A stretch of 64,000 bases of DNA, taken from positions 137,751,607-137,815,606 of the forward strand of contig NC_062218.1 in NCBI RefSeq assembly GCF_902686445.1, in the 5' to 3' direction. Of this stretch, positions 35,468 to 45,539 are shown piece by piece. The first letter of the stretch is position 1; each line of letters starts with the position of its first letter. Source of the DNA: Sciurus carolinensis (Eukaryota; Chordata; Mammalia; Rodentia; Sciuridae). The translations under genes and the position numbers were made by a program. The notes beneath the pieces were generated by a model. That model made no database searches. It was not told where the DNA came from and saw only the letters and a program-made list of their open reading frames with translations.

Positions 35468-38161
35468 GTAAGTTTTTTTCATTCCTCTAGTTCTTTAAAA
35501 TGCATAAATAATTGTATGTGGTAGTTCATTCACTGTGTATAAAGATCTGTTATAAATAATAAAATTATAAGCATGTTATTGCAAAGGTGATAACCACACC
35601 ACTAGCAAGCATAATGAAAGTTATAAATGATAAATGATAGAGGGTTTTAAAAAATGATTGATTATATGACCTTTCCTTTTCAGACCCTGAGGATTCTTGT
35701 TCCTGCACATAAAAATGTAAGTTAAAATATGATTCGACAGAATGATCCCATAAAAAAGTAAACTTCGTATTTCAAGCTGTAAATCATTAGTTTTCTTTGG
35801 AACTACTTAACTTTCTTTTTGTTTTCACATGGGTAGATTTGAATGTATATACTTAGAAATATTAGGAATGACTTTTAAAATTAGACTCCATTAAGCAAGT
35901 GGATCAGGCCCTTTGGTGATGTTTTTAGTTCTCCACCCGAAGGAGCCTCATATTAGAGATTTTTTTCCCCATAAGAATCCCACAAGAGGTAAGAGCTGCC
36001 TGCTAGTCTTTGTTCAGTTCTGACTGTCTATGACCATTCTCAATCTAATGTCATTCTGAAAGTATTGTACTGGAGACCTAAGACAGAGGTTTAACTGTCA
36101 AATCAGGTCTGGTCACCCACTCCAAAAATCAAACAGAAAAAGTAATGATGAAGAGCAGGCAAGAAATTTTAATCAATATAGCCACATGGGGAAGACAAAG
36201 TTAGATCAAGTGTCTCAACCTGTCTTGGGGACACTGATAAGAACTTTAGGTTTAAATGGAGGAAGAATTCAGGCAGGGCGTGAAAGATATGCAAAATTAA
36301 AAAGTCTTGGTTGAGGTGATCATTATAATCTCAATTCTGGTCCTGCAAGATGTCTCCAGGAAGACCTTAGTACTTGAGGAAGCAATCTCTATTTGCTGCT
36401 GGGGTGTTTATCTATCAGATCTGTGATACTGAAAGGGCCAGTTTGGTTCCCCTGAGATGATTGCTTCTGTTTAGGGGAACAGTTCCACCTTGGGGTGATC
36501 TGCCTGCAAGTCTCTACTGTTTCTGGAAGGGGTAGAGCAATAACTGGAGACTTCTAGGTGCTGCTCTTTGCCTCTGGAGCGGGAGGTTGTAAAAGCTGGC
36601 AGTTGAAAGTCCCTGCAAATCTTGAAAACATTATAGTCCTGAGTCTTGAAGGGGAACAAGATAGGTTAGGTAAATTTAGGGGTATTTATTATGCCTGCCC
36701 ACAGAGCTGTGTGACTCTAAGTCTAAGGTACTAATGACAACAGATACAAATGAAAGCAGAGATGCCAAGACTTACCTGTTTTTAGTTACCCATTGGGCAT
36801 CTGCAGGCCCCAGGAAGAGTCAGTGCTTTTAGCAAAAGCAGCTTCTAATTCACTGTTGTACCTTTAGTAACTTGGGTTATATTTTTATATTCATGATCAG
36901 TAGACATTAAAATATGCAACAAATGCCCTTTCTTAATAATTTTCACTTAGTTCAATGATTATGACTATATAATGTTATTATATACATTTGAAATACATCA
37001 TGGTCATACTCAAAGGTAAAATATATTATTTCATTAGACTAAATAAAATAAAATTACCAGTCTAAACCATAAAAGAAAACACTGATGTGAGTTCAATTAG
37101 TAACATAATTGCATTACATTTCCTGAACATTTTATTTCTGGTTATGTCGTTTCTTTTCTTTGTTCTTTTGGTAGAACTAGGGATTGAACTCAGGGTTCTC
37201 TATCAGTGAACTACCTCCCCAGCCCTTTTTATTTTTGTCTTTTTAGACAGGGTCTCACTAAGTTGCCCAGGCTGCCCTGGAGCCTCCTGCCTTAACTCAA
37301 GTCACTGGGATTACAGGCATGCACCACTGCACCCAGTATTGTATAATTTCTTAATAACTTTTTGAATGCTCTTCAGTAATTACAAGGCTTCATTTACCTG
37401 TTGAACATTTTTCCAGTGTGAGGTGGTTCACCACTTGGAAAAGGAACGAGCAAAAAACTCTTTGGAGAAAAACAATGCCACAAAGAAAGCCTAACTTTTG
37501 TGACCAGATTTTTTTCTAAATTTTTAAAGTTGACAAATTAAAATTGTACTTATTTATTTATTGTTTACAATATGATGAAATGTGTATACATCGTGGGATG
37601 ATCAATGGACAAATTTTTTTTAAATTTTTTATTTGTTCTTTTCAATTATACATGACAGTAGAATGTACTTTGATGTATCATACATACATGGAGTATAGCT
37701 TCCCATTTTTGTGGTTGTACATGATGTGGAGTTACACTGGTCATGTATTCATATGTGAACATAGGAATGTTATGCAATGGATCCGACTTTTATATCATGT
37801 TTTAATAATTTGCATCTTTTAAATCTTCCTCATTTAGCACCAACTATGCATTGAAGAAATCTTTCAGGGAATAGATACACTGAAGAATCAAACTGCACAA
37901 GAGGATGCTGTGGAAAGACTATTCCAAAACTTGTCTTTAATGAAAAAATACATTGACCTCCAAAAAGTAAGTTATGAACATTTCCTTGGGAGTTGTACTT
38001 TTCTGACTCTGCCTGTTTCTACAGAAATTGACAGTTTTCTTCAATACCCATTCTTTTCATAGAAAAAGTGTGGCCAGGAAAGACGGAGAGTCAAGCAATT
38101 CTTAGAGTACCTGCAAGAGTTTCTTGGTGTGATAAATACTGAGTGGATGATGGAACGCTGA
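35324..38161 (+). CDS. IL5: IL5, interleukin-5, complete gene (join 35324-35467, 35684-35716, 37838-37966, 38063-38161)
   Basis: IL-5 is a secreted homodimeric four-helix cytokine made by Th2 cells, ILC2s, mast cells and eosinophils. It binds IL5RA with the common beta chain and drives eosinophil growth and survival. Exons of 144, 33, 129 and 99 nt (stop included) give 134 codons, the usual mammalian length and exon pattern. The protein starts [15 protein letters not shown], a hydrophobic signal peptide of about 19 residues. Two cysteines remain in the mature chain (HQLC, residue 63; KKCG, residue 105), the pair that makes the two interchain disulfides. N-glycosylation sequons lie at residues 47 (N-E-T, split by intron 1), 76 (N-Q-T) and 90 (N-L-S). 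Residue 76 is not a sequon in human IL-5. It ends [14 protein letters not shown]. All splice sites are GT-AG and the frame is intact. Confidence 0.98.
35684..35716 (+). CDS. IL5: IL5 exon 2 (33-nt microexon)
   Basis: This exon has 11 codons, [11 protein letters not shown], between the acceptor TTTTCAG and the donor GTAAGT. It is phase 0 on both sides, so skipping would keep the frame. It encodes the first beta strand of the dimer interface. Human IL5 has the same 33-nt exon. Confidence 0.96.
35720..37165. other. IL5 intron 2, left part: no recognised feature
   Basis: Intronic DNA without assigned repeats or conserved motifs that I can name. Confidence 0.45.
37168..37339 (-). mobile_element. 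B1-dID SINE in IL5 intron 2
   Basis: GAACTAGGGATTGAACTCAG (ID), GACAGGGTCTCACTAAGTTG and GGGATTACAGGCATGCACCA (B1). Confidence 0.88.
37610..37798 (-). mobile_element. L1 3' end fragment in IL5 intron 2
   Basis: Antisense of the 3' end seen at about 15700-15860: ATTATACATGACAGTAGAATG, GTTGTACATGATGTGGAGTT. It ends about 40 bp before exon 3. Confidence 0.85.
37838..37966 (+). CDS. IL5: IL5 exon 3
   Basis: This exon has 43 codons in phase 0, starting [20 protein letters not shown] and ending KKYIDLQK. It carries the first interchain cysteine (residue 63), helices B and C, and sequons at residues 76 and 90. The acceptor CATTTAG is at 37831-37837 and the donor GTAAGT at 37967. Intron 2 upstream (about 2.1 kb) contains a SINE and an antisense L1 3' end. 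Confidence 0.97.
38063..38161 (+). CDS. IL5: IL5 exon 4 (coding part)
   Basis: This exon has 32 codons and TGA, reading [20 protein letters not shown] and ending INTEWMMER. It holds the second interchain cysteine (residue 105), the second beta strand with its basic cluster ERRR, and helix D, which docks on the receptor. The acceptor TTTTCATAG lies just before 38063. Confidence 0.97.
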   Translation, partial: KKCGQERRRVKQFLEYLQEFLGVINTEWMMER

Positions 38162-38184
38162 GGCTAAACTGGCTGATTGTAATC

Positions 38185-38585
38185 AAAGCTTTTATTTTTT
38201 TTATTAGACATATTTTTAACTGATACATAAAAACACAAAAACTGTATATATTAATGGGTACCATGTGATGTTTGACACATGTACACATTGGTAGGTTAAA
38301 CATAGCTATGTCCTCAAACATTTATCCCTCTTTATATCAAAACATTTAAAATCCTTTCTTCTAAGGATATACAAGACACAATCACTATCTATAGTCACCC
38401 TTCTGTGTAACAGCACATCAGATCTTCTTATAATCTAACTGTAATTTAGTACCTGTTGATCAACATTTCCTCCTCCCTCCTCCCCACTACTTTCCCCAGC
38501 CTCTGGCCATGGTTCTACTTTGCATTTATTTTTACATTCCACCCATGAGTGAGGTCATGTGGTACTTACCTTTCTGTGCCTAGAG
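38185..38585 (-). mobile_element. Old L1 3' fragment inside the IL5 3' UTR
   Basis: Antisense L1M-type 3' UTR: GGTACCATGTGATGTTTGAC, CCTCAAACATTTATCCCTC, ATGAGTGAGGTCATGTGG and TACCTTTCTGTGCCTA at the end. Confidence 0.75.
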
Positions 38586-38639
38586 TAACCAGAATCTGAA
38601 GGAGGGAAAGGACATTTTATTGCAAAAAGAATGAGAACC

Positions 38640-38737
38640 TGGGGCTGGGGAGATAGCTCAGTTGGTAGAGTGCTTGCCTTGTAAGCACAAGGCCCTGGGT
38701 TCGATCCCCAGCACCCAAAAAAAAAAAAAAAAAAGAG
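38640..38737 (+). mobile_element. ID-type SINE in the IL5 3' UTR
   Basis: GGGGCTGGGGAGATAGCTCA, GGGTTCGATCCCCAGCACCC, poly-A. AGAATGAGAACC occurs on both sides as target duplication. Confidence 0.93.
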
Positions 38738-38793
38738 AGAATGAGAACCAACCAAGATTGGCTCTTAGTTTTCAATGGCATTAAACTTCAGAA

Positions 38794-38990
38794 GCAAGCC
38801 GGTCATGGTGGTGCATGCCAGTAATCCCAGTGACTTGGGAGGATGGCAAGTTCAAGGCCAGTCAGCAACTTAGCGAGGCCCCAAGCAACTTAGGAAGATT
38901 CTGCCTCAAAATTTTAAAAAGGGGTGGGGTTGTGGCTCAGTGGTAAAGCACCCCTGAGTTCAATTCCCAGTACCAAAATTATATGTAAAG
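38794..38990 (+). mobile_element. B1-dID SINE in the IL5 3' UTR
   Basis: AAGCCGGTCATGGTGGTGCA (B1), GGGGTTGTGGCTCAGTGGTA and GTTCAATTCCCAGTACC (ID). AAACTTCAGA occurs on both sides. Confidence 0.93.
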
Positions 38991-39244
38991 TAAAATAAAA
39001 GAAACTTCAGAGATGAAGTAAATATTTTCAGGAGTACTGCTACTTTACCATCTCACACAAGCAGAAAGCATAAAATATTTGAGATGTTTCAGACATCAAA
39101 ATCACTGAAGTGTTCTCATTCAGTTTGCCAAATACATAAATACTTATATTTAACATTCTGTAAGATGTCAATTAACTTAATATTATTTATGAAATGATTA
39201 AGAATTTGGTAAATTAATATTTATTTCATGCTCTGTGATATTCC

Positions 39245-39250
39245 AATAAA
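39245..39250 (+). terminator. IL5: IL5 polyadenylation signal AATAAA
   Basis: AATAAA follows the conserved AU-rich tail in the same context as the human signal; a second overlapping AATAAA follows. Cleavage is expected 10-30 nt downstream. Confidence 0.75.
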
Positions 39251-39270
39251 ATAAAAATGGACAACTCTGA

Positions 39271-41831
39271 TTCTGTTGGCTGCTGGCCTCTGTCTTAATG
39301 CTTCAAGTTCATGTGAGGATGTGAAGAATTTGGACGAAATTTCTCAGTGCACACTGGCTGAGCATTCCCATCTTTCTGGTGGCATGAGTCTCAGGGTCAC
39401 TGAGTATACCAAGTATAAGTGATCCAGCAGCACTTGGTGGGGATGTAGAAAGCCGGGGCATGAGCAGGAAGTGTCCTTAGTTTCTTTCCTACAGTAGTAT
39501 CCCCAAAACCTAGTATGGTGCAGAGTAAAAAGCAGGGGATGAATGAGTGAATGGATTTTAAGATTTCCCCTGGGAGTAGGAGGGCAGTGCAGGAACCTGT
39601 AACTAGGTTTCTCCCCAGCCTATGAGAAGAATTTACCAGACCAAGCACACTCCCAGCTCAGAAGAGAAGCTTGAAATGCTTTCTGGTGTCCCAGAGCATT
39701 GGGTCTAGAGTTCCTCCTCACAACACCTGACAAAACAGCACTGCAAAAGGAGCAGAGAAGTGCTGGTAGGGAAGTCTCACCCTGAAAACTGGATCCCATA
39801 GGGCCCACCACCTTATGTTCCCAGGAGCAGAATAGCACCAGGCAGAAAAACACTTCCATCTGCCTGCTGATGACTATTAGTAGCATAAATAGAGATTTCT
39901 CTGCTTGAGAAAATCTATCAAGGATCCAGAAAATGTATTCTTTGAAATATATTTTAAAATTGAAATAGGCCCAGTAACAACATCTGTTTATGCCACTGAT
40001 TCCTTCATTCCTTTATCCAACAAATATTTATTGCAGTCCTACACTGGGGATGGGATACAGATGTGGGACTGTAACACTGGTCCTTAAAGATCAGTGCCAT
40101 CATCCTGGGCATTATCTGCATGCATGGCAACAGTGTTGGGCTCTGGCGTGCATGTGAAGCAATTGCTCCTACTATTGCTGGGCAGAGGAGAGGGGCCAGA
40201 GCAGCCAGGTGCAGATTCCAAGTGAGAGAAGCAAGTTCCTCTGAGAAAGAAGACATGTTTGCCTTCCAGCCCAAGACCAGGCATAGGGGTCAGAATATTG
40301 CCCCCCACCCAGCTCAGGCTCCCAACTTGTGCACACACTAAGAGTCATGAGCTGAGCTAAAGAGCAGGAAGATGGATGAGCAGAGCACCATGTTGACTGC
40401 TCTAGAAACTGACAGGAAACAGGAGACTCAACTTGCAAAAGGAATGAATCTCAACTTAAGTCTGTTTGTCAAATATTTACTAAACTCCAATACATTCTAG
40501 GACTAGGATCCATCAGTGAGTAAAACAGATTAAATTCCCTATCTTGGTATTCTAACATTCTCTAGGAAAATCCTTTAATCTACAAGTCACCATCATAGAT
40601 CCCTGAAGGTAAAAGGTCAAGATACCCTGATTGCTATTATGGCCTTGTGGTTCATTGTAGTAATTTTGTCCATCTTGCCTCTGACAGGAAGTGTTCGCAG
40701 CCTCACCTCTGCCATTCAAGGATTCCATCTTGCCCACTGATACTGGAGAATCCATGGCAGAGGCAGTAACCCTTACTTTTAACCCAGTTTGCAGAGATTA
40801 TCTGCTGGCATACTTCATAATGATGCCTGTTTCTCTTACCAGGGCCTCCCTTGCTGCATTAGTAAAAGGACCATGCTCTGTTGCCATTCAGGAACAAGTC
40901 ACTTAGTGGGTTCTTAGATAAGATGCAATAAATCCATTTTAGTATTCCTACTTCCCTAAGCTATCTTCTTCAACACCATGGAAGGAAGTTCTGGCGTCTT
41001 TACTTTATATGCTGCACAACATCATCAGGGTCAGGCTTCAAGGGCCCAATGCAGTAAACTATTAGGACTAGCTCTGGGTATTCATATAAAACCATTAAAT
41101 CCTGAGTACTAGTGAGTAGCTGCCAATGAATTCACTTCTATTCAACTCTACATTCTTCTGGATGAACCACCTCAGGATCCATTCTATCTTGGATTCTGAC
41201 AGTACGCATTACTGAACTCCTCCAGATCTTCGGCTCCCCCACCATGACTGTATGTCAGTTGTGAAATATTGTCTCTCAACTTCAAACCCACCTTTTAAAC
41301 TCTGCTGGAGCTGGGATTCTGCAAACCAACATCTTCCTTGCCAGTTAAATCCCTGTTAACATCTGTCAATAAGGAATGCCAGCCTAGGGAGCTCCAGGAA
41401 GAAGGGATTGTTTCTTTCTGTTTGCTTCCTATTTATTTTCCTGTTCTTTTCTTTTTTGTTCTATTCCTGATCCTAACATTAACCCTGATAGCAGTAATTC
41501 ATTCTAGTAGCAACAGTTGGTGACACTTTGAAGTTTTTCTACCATTCATAGACTCCACTTTAAAATATTGCAACCCCCTCTGAGAACCTAGCACCAGACA
41601 ATAAGCACTCCCCCAGAGACCTGGGTCCCATATTGGGAGGACCTCTTTTCTGAGCATGGGGCAGTCTCTCCTCCACAGACATCTCCTCCAAATGTGTAAC
41701 TTTTAATAATTCTAACCTCTTAGTTTTGCTTCTCAACTAAAGGGGTGGTAGCTTCTTCCTATAGTTGTCACCTCCATAGTACCCTGTGGGTCCCTTTTTA
41801 TCTGTTCAGTTTTTCACTGCCCTGTTAATAA
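39271..41831. other. IL5-IRF1 intergenic region, no recognised gene
   Basis: Non-coding. Around 39990-40090 there is a sequence (ATCCAACAAATATTTATTGCAG) like old LINE remnants. Open frames here lack any recognisable domain. Confidence 0.4.
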
Positions 41832-42035
41832 TTTTTTTTTCAGTGCTGGGAGTTCCACCCAGGGCCTCGTGCATGCTAGGCAAGCACTCTACCACTGAGC
41901 TACATCCCCACTGCTTTTCAATTTTTATGTTGAGACAGGTGTTCACTAAGGTGCCCAGACAGGCCTCAAACTTCCAATCCACCTGGCTCACCTCCTGAGT
42001 AACTAGGATTACAGGTGCATGTGTGCCTGACAACA
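41832..42035 (-). mobile_element. B1-dID SINE
   Basis: TGCTGGGAGTTCCACCCAGG (ID) and ACTAGGATTACAGGTGCATG (B1). Confidence 0.88.
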
Positions 42036-42835
42036 ATTCTTTATATTTGATTCTTTCTATTAAAATAAGTGGTATAGTTTCTCTCTCCTGATCAGTCCCT
42101 AGTTAATACAGAATCTTTATGTACCTGACTCTGATTATCGGCCTGGAGGAATGAGGGGTGCTGAGGGAGGATCATGAGGAGAGCACATGTCACCTTGTTT
42201 CAGGGAAGGGGAAGCAAGTCTGCTCTGGCATGGGGGAATGGGCTGCTTCTGACAGTAGAAGAGGGCTCAGGAGAATTTGGGGGTTCAAGGCTCTCAGGTT
42301 TGTCCATCCAAATGTTCCTATTCAAGGTCTCATGGTCCCAGTCTTTCCCTTATCAGGGTCTGACTTTGACATAGAAGAGTGCCAAAGGTACACAACCATC
42401 CTCCTCTGTGACTCTTCAAAGACAAAGACCTGCAAATCGTCAAACCCTGAGCCTAGTTTTCAGCTCAGTCTGCCCTGTGGCTGCAAGAAATAGTTTTCCT
42501 TTAAAGTTGCCATTGAAACCTTGGAGAATTCAAAGGATACTAAGCTGGAATTGGATTGTCCTGTGCTATCATTCTCTTTTGATAAAAAAAAAAAAAAGAG
42601 AGAGAGAGAGCCGTCAGAGAAGGCACTATACTTAGCAATCCTATAATTAGCACAATTCCCATATAATCCAAGCCACTTCATCTTCTGTTGCTTTGCTCTC
42701 CGCCTGGGCTTCATCCAAATTAAAAACAGTTAAAAGCTTAAAAATCTCAGTCATTTTATGCCAGAAGTATGGCCAACCTATTTATCCTCAGGACTTGTCC
42801 CTATTATCTTATTTTATTTAATTAATTTATTTTTT
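42036..42835. other. Intergenic, no recognised gene
   Basis: The 111-residue frame at 42158-42493 has no recognisable domain. A short (AG)n run lies at 42597-42610. Confidence 0.4.
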
Positions 42836-42839
42836 AAAA

Positions 42840-42975
42840 TATCTTTTTTAGTTGTCTTGGGCCTTTACTTTATTTATTTATTTATTTATTTATTTAAATG
42901 TGGTGCCAAGAATCGAACCCAGTGCCCCACACATGTCAGGCAAGCCCTCTACCACTGAGCCACAACCCCAGCCTC
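42840..42975 (-). mobile_element. ID-type SINE
   Basis: TTTAGTTGTC...(TTTA)n tail, then GTGGTGCCAAGAATCGAACC and CCACTGAGCCACAACCCCAG. Confidence 0.9.
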
Positions 42976-43187
42976 TGTTCCTATTATTTTAGAGACAGGA
43001 ACAATCCAACTTCACAATTCCATTCCACAGGTTGTCTAAAACTACAGCTGATACCAATTTTGATTGCCTCGGAAAGCAGATACTGAGGCAAGGATTGAAG
43101 TGCTGATACTTTTGGTGTGTTAAAGCCCAGGTTGGTTAAGGTTGAGGGAAAAAGGAAGTGAGATAAGGAAAGATGTGAAAGAGTGTG

Positions 43188-43392
43188 GTTGGCTGGATGT
43201 GGTGGTGCACAATTGTAATCCCAGTGATTCAGGATCGAAGTTTCAAGTCACCTTAGCAACTTAACAAGGACCTAAGCAACTTAGACCGTGTTCTCAAAAT
43301 AAAAAACATAAAAAAGGGCTGGGGGTGTGGCTCAGTGATTAGGTGACCCTGGGTTCAATCCCAGGTACCAAAAAAAAAAAAAAAAAAAAAAA
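43188..43392 (+). mobile_element. B1-dID SINE
   Basis: GGCTGGATGTGGTGGTGCAC (B1), GGGGTGTGGCTCAGTGATTA and GGGTTCAATCCCAGGTACCA (ID). Confidence 0.9.
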
Positions 43393-44405
43393 TGAGTGTG
43401 GTTGACATGTTATCACACTGGCTACTTCACAGTGAGTAGAGATGAGACACAGCAAGTCTCTTGGCGGGTGTTTGCTCAGCACATGGAATTCTTCCATAAG
43501 TGTTGAAGGGATAAAGTAGATTTTGTAACAGTGCGTACATACTATAACAGTATAGAGGAGAGGGATATGTATATGCCAGGCTGTCCTTCTCTCCCATAAC
43601 CCAGGGGTCATGATTCGATCCATGAGAGCTTACTTCCCTGCAGTTCCAAACCGTCCAGTCATTGGCGGCCAATAAGAAGTCAGACCCTGTTCTACACAGA
43701 ATGGCATTTTGTCTATGTTTGAAAGTGAAGTGGTGACATGGCAAAGGTAGGGTGCTGAAGGAGAGAGGGAAAGCAGACTGTGTAGGCACACAAATATGTG
43801 TTCTGCACAAAGATGAATTTCCACAACTGATGTGAAAAAACAGAAAATCTGAATGTTTCTATAACCACTAAAGAAACTGTATCAATCATTTCAAATCTTT
43901 CTCAAAGAACATATAGCACAATTTTACAGGGGAATCCACCTAAATTGTCAAGTCATGTGTAATTCCTCGCCTATATAAGCACAAAGAAAATAAACAAAAT
44001 GGAATCGGTCCCAGTTCATTTTTTGAAGCTAACATACATCATACAAACACAAGAGGAAGCAGCATAAGGAAAATTAATTAGGATCCCTCACTCACTCATG
44101 AAATGGATGTAAAAATTGTAAACAGTATTATCAATCCAAATCCAGAGGTGTAACAAGATAATATGTGATGGCTAAATTGGGTCTATTTCAGGAATTTAAG
44201 ATTTGACATTAGAAAATCTTTTAATGTAATCTACCATATTAATCTCATCATCGATGCACAAAAGGTATTACTGAAATTTAATATCTATTTATAATGACTA
44301 CTATTAACAGAGTTGAAACAGAAGGGAACTTCTTTAACCTAAAGAGCTTGTAGGAAATACTGTGCACAATGGTGTTATGTGAAAAGCATCCCTTTAAAAG
44401 CAGAA
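43393..44405. other. Intergenic, no recognised gene
   Basis: Open frames on the minus strand at 43339-43824 have no recognisable domain and overlap SINE sequence in part. Confidence 0.4.
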
Positions 44406-44407
44406 AT

Positions 44408-44602
44408 AATGGCCCACTGTGGTGGTGAACACCTTTCATCCCAGCAACTCAGGAGGTTGAGGCAAGAGGATTGTAAGTTCAAGACCAGCCTCAGTAACTT
44501 AGGGAAGCACTGTCTAAAAATAAAAAACAAAAGGACTGGGGATGTAACTCAGTGATAAAGTGCCTCTGGGTTCAATCACCAGTATTTTAAATAAATAAAA
44601 GC
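44408..44602 (+). mobile_element. B1-dID SINE
   Basis: GCCCACTGTGGTGGTGAACA (B1), GGGGATGTAACTCAGTGATA and GGGTTCAATCACCAGTA (ID). Confidence 0.88.
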
Positions 44603-44908
44603 AGGAGTAATATATGAACACCACTGGTACCATTCATGTGAGTACTCCACAACAGAGCAAGCACCACTCACATGATTGACATCGTAGATTTGAAAGTGCA
44701 TCAGGAAAATTTCTTACCAGATGGAAATACAGTGTCTTAGGAAGAGGCTTCTTCTGATTTGTATGAAGGTTTTATATGAGCTAGTGATGATCCCTGGATA
44801 CCACTAACTCCATTTCACTTAAGAATTGTGACTAAAGGGCCTGGCCTTTGCAATGAGATTATAAATAGAGCTAATAAATATGAGGATTGTAAAGGAAGAA
44901 ACAAAGTT

Positions 44909-44910
<2 letters not shown>

Positions 44911-44942
<32 letters not shown>
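44911..44942 (+). repeat. (GT)n microsatellite
   Basis: An uninterrupted GT run of about 32 bp. Confidence 0.95.
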
Positions 44943-44945
<3 letters not shown>

Positions 44946-44986
44946 AAGATGATACAACATGACATAAACAAAACTCAAAAGAATGT

Positions 44987-45113
44987 AGAGTGGAGCATTG
45001 TGGCTTGTGCCTATAGTCCTGGCTACTCAGGAGGCTGAGACAGGAGGATCACCTGAGGCAGGAGTTAGAGGCCAGCCTTGGCAACATAGCATGACCCTGT
45101 CACTTAATTTAAA
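44987..45113 (+). mobile_element. B1 SINE without an ID half
   Basis: GAGTGGAGCATTGTGGCTTG, CTACTCAGGAGGCTGAGACAG, GGCAACATAGCATGACCCTG. Confidence 0.88.
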
Positions 45114-45412
45114 AAGCAAGAAAAGAATACAGAGCCAGTTAAGTCATTATAAGGAATAAGAGAGTTTAGTAAGTTGCTGGATCAATATACAAAGTCAATT
45201 ACATTATTACATATCACCAAAAATAGAAAATAAAATTTTAAAGAAGACAAGGCACAAATCTAACAAAAACAGACAATAATTAAAAACTTCAATGGAAGAA
45301 AGGCAGAGAACTATCAGGTCCATGGATAAGGAAGAGTTTGTTCTAAAACAGTTCATTCATTCTTGTACATGGAAGAAGGAGGGTTCAAGAATAGTCAATA
45401 CAATCTTTTAAA

Positions 45413-45539
45413 AGTTTTTTTTTAGTCATTGATGGACCTTTATTTTATTCATTTCTTTATACGTGGTGCTGAGAATCAAACCCAGTGCCTCACACACATG
45501 AGGCAAGCGCTATACCAATGAGCCACAACCTCAGCTCCC
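45413..45539 (-). mobile_element. ID-type SINE
   Basis: GGACCTTTATTTTATTCATT (tail), CGTGGTGCTGAGAATCAAAC, CAATGAGCCACAACCTCAGC. Confidence 0.9.

Larger units (their letters stand above)
38162..39270 (+). other. IL5: IL5 3' UTR, interrupted by three transposable elements
   Basis: Pieces that I recognise from human IL5 3' UTR appear at about 38162-38185, 38590-38640, 38750-38794 and 38995-39270. Between them lie an antisense L1 piece, an ID SINE and a B1-dID SINE. The distal part keeps AU-rich TATTTAT motifs (about 39180-39225), typical of unstable cytokine mRNAs, and an AATAAA signal at 39245-39250. The 3' UTR would be near 1.1 kb against roughly 0.37 kb in human. Confidence 0.75.
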
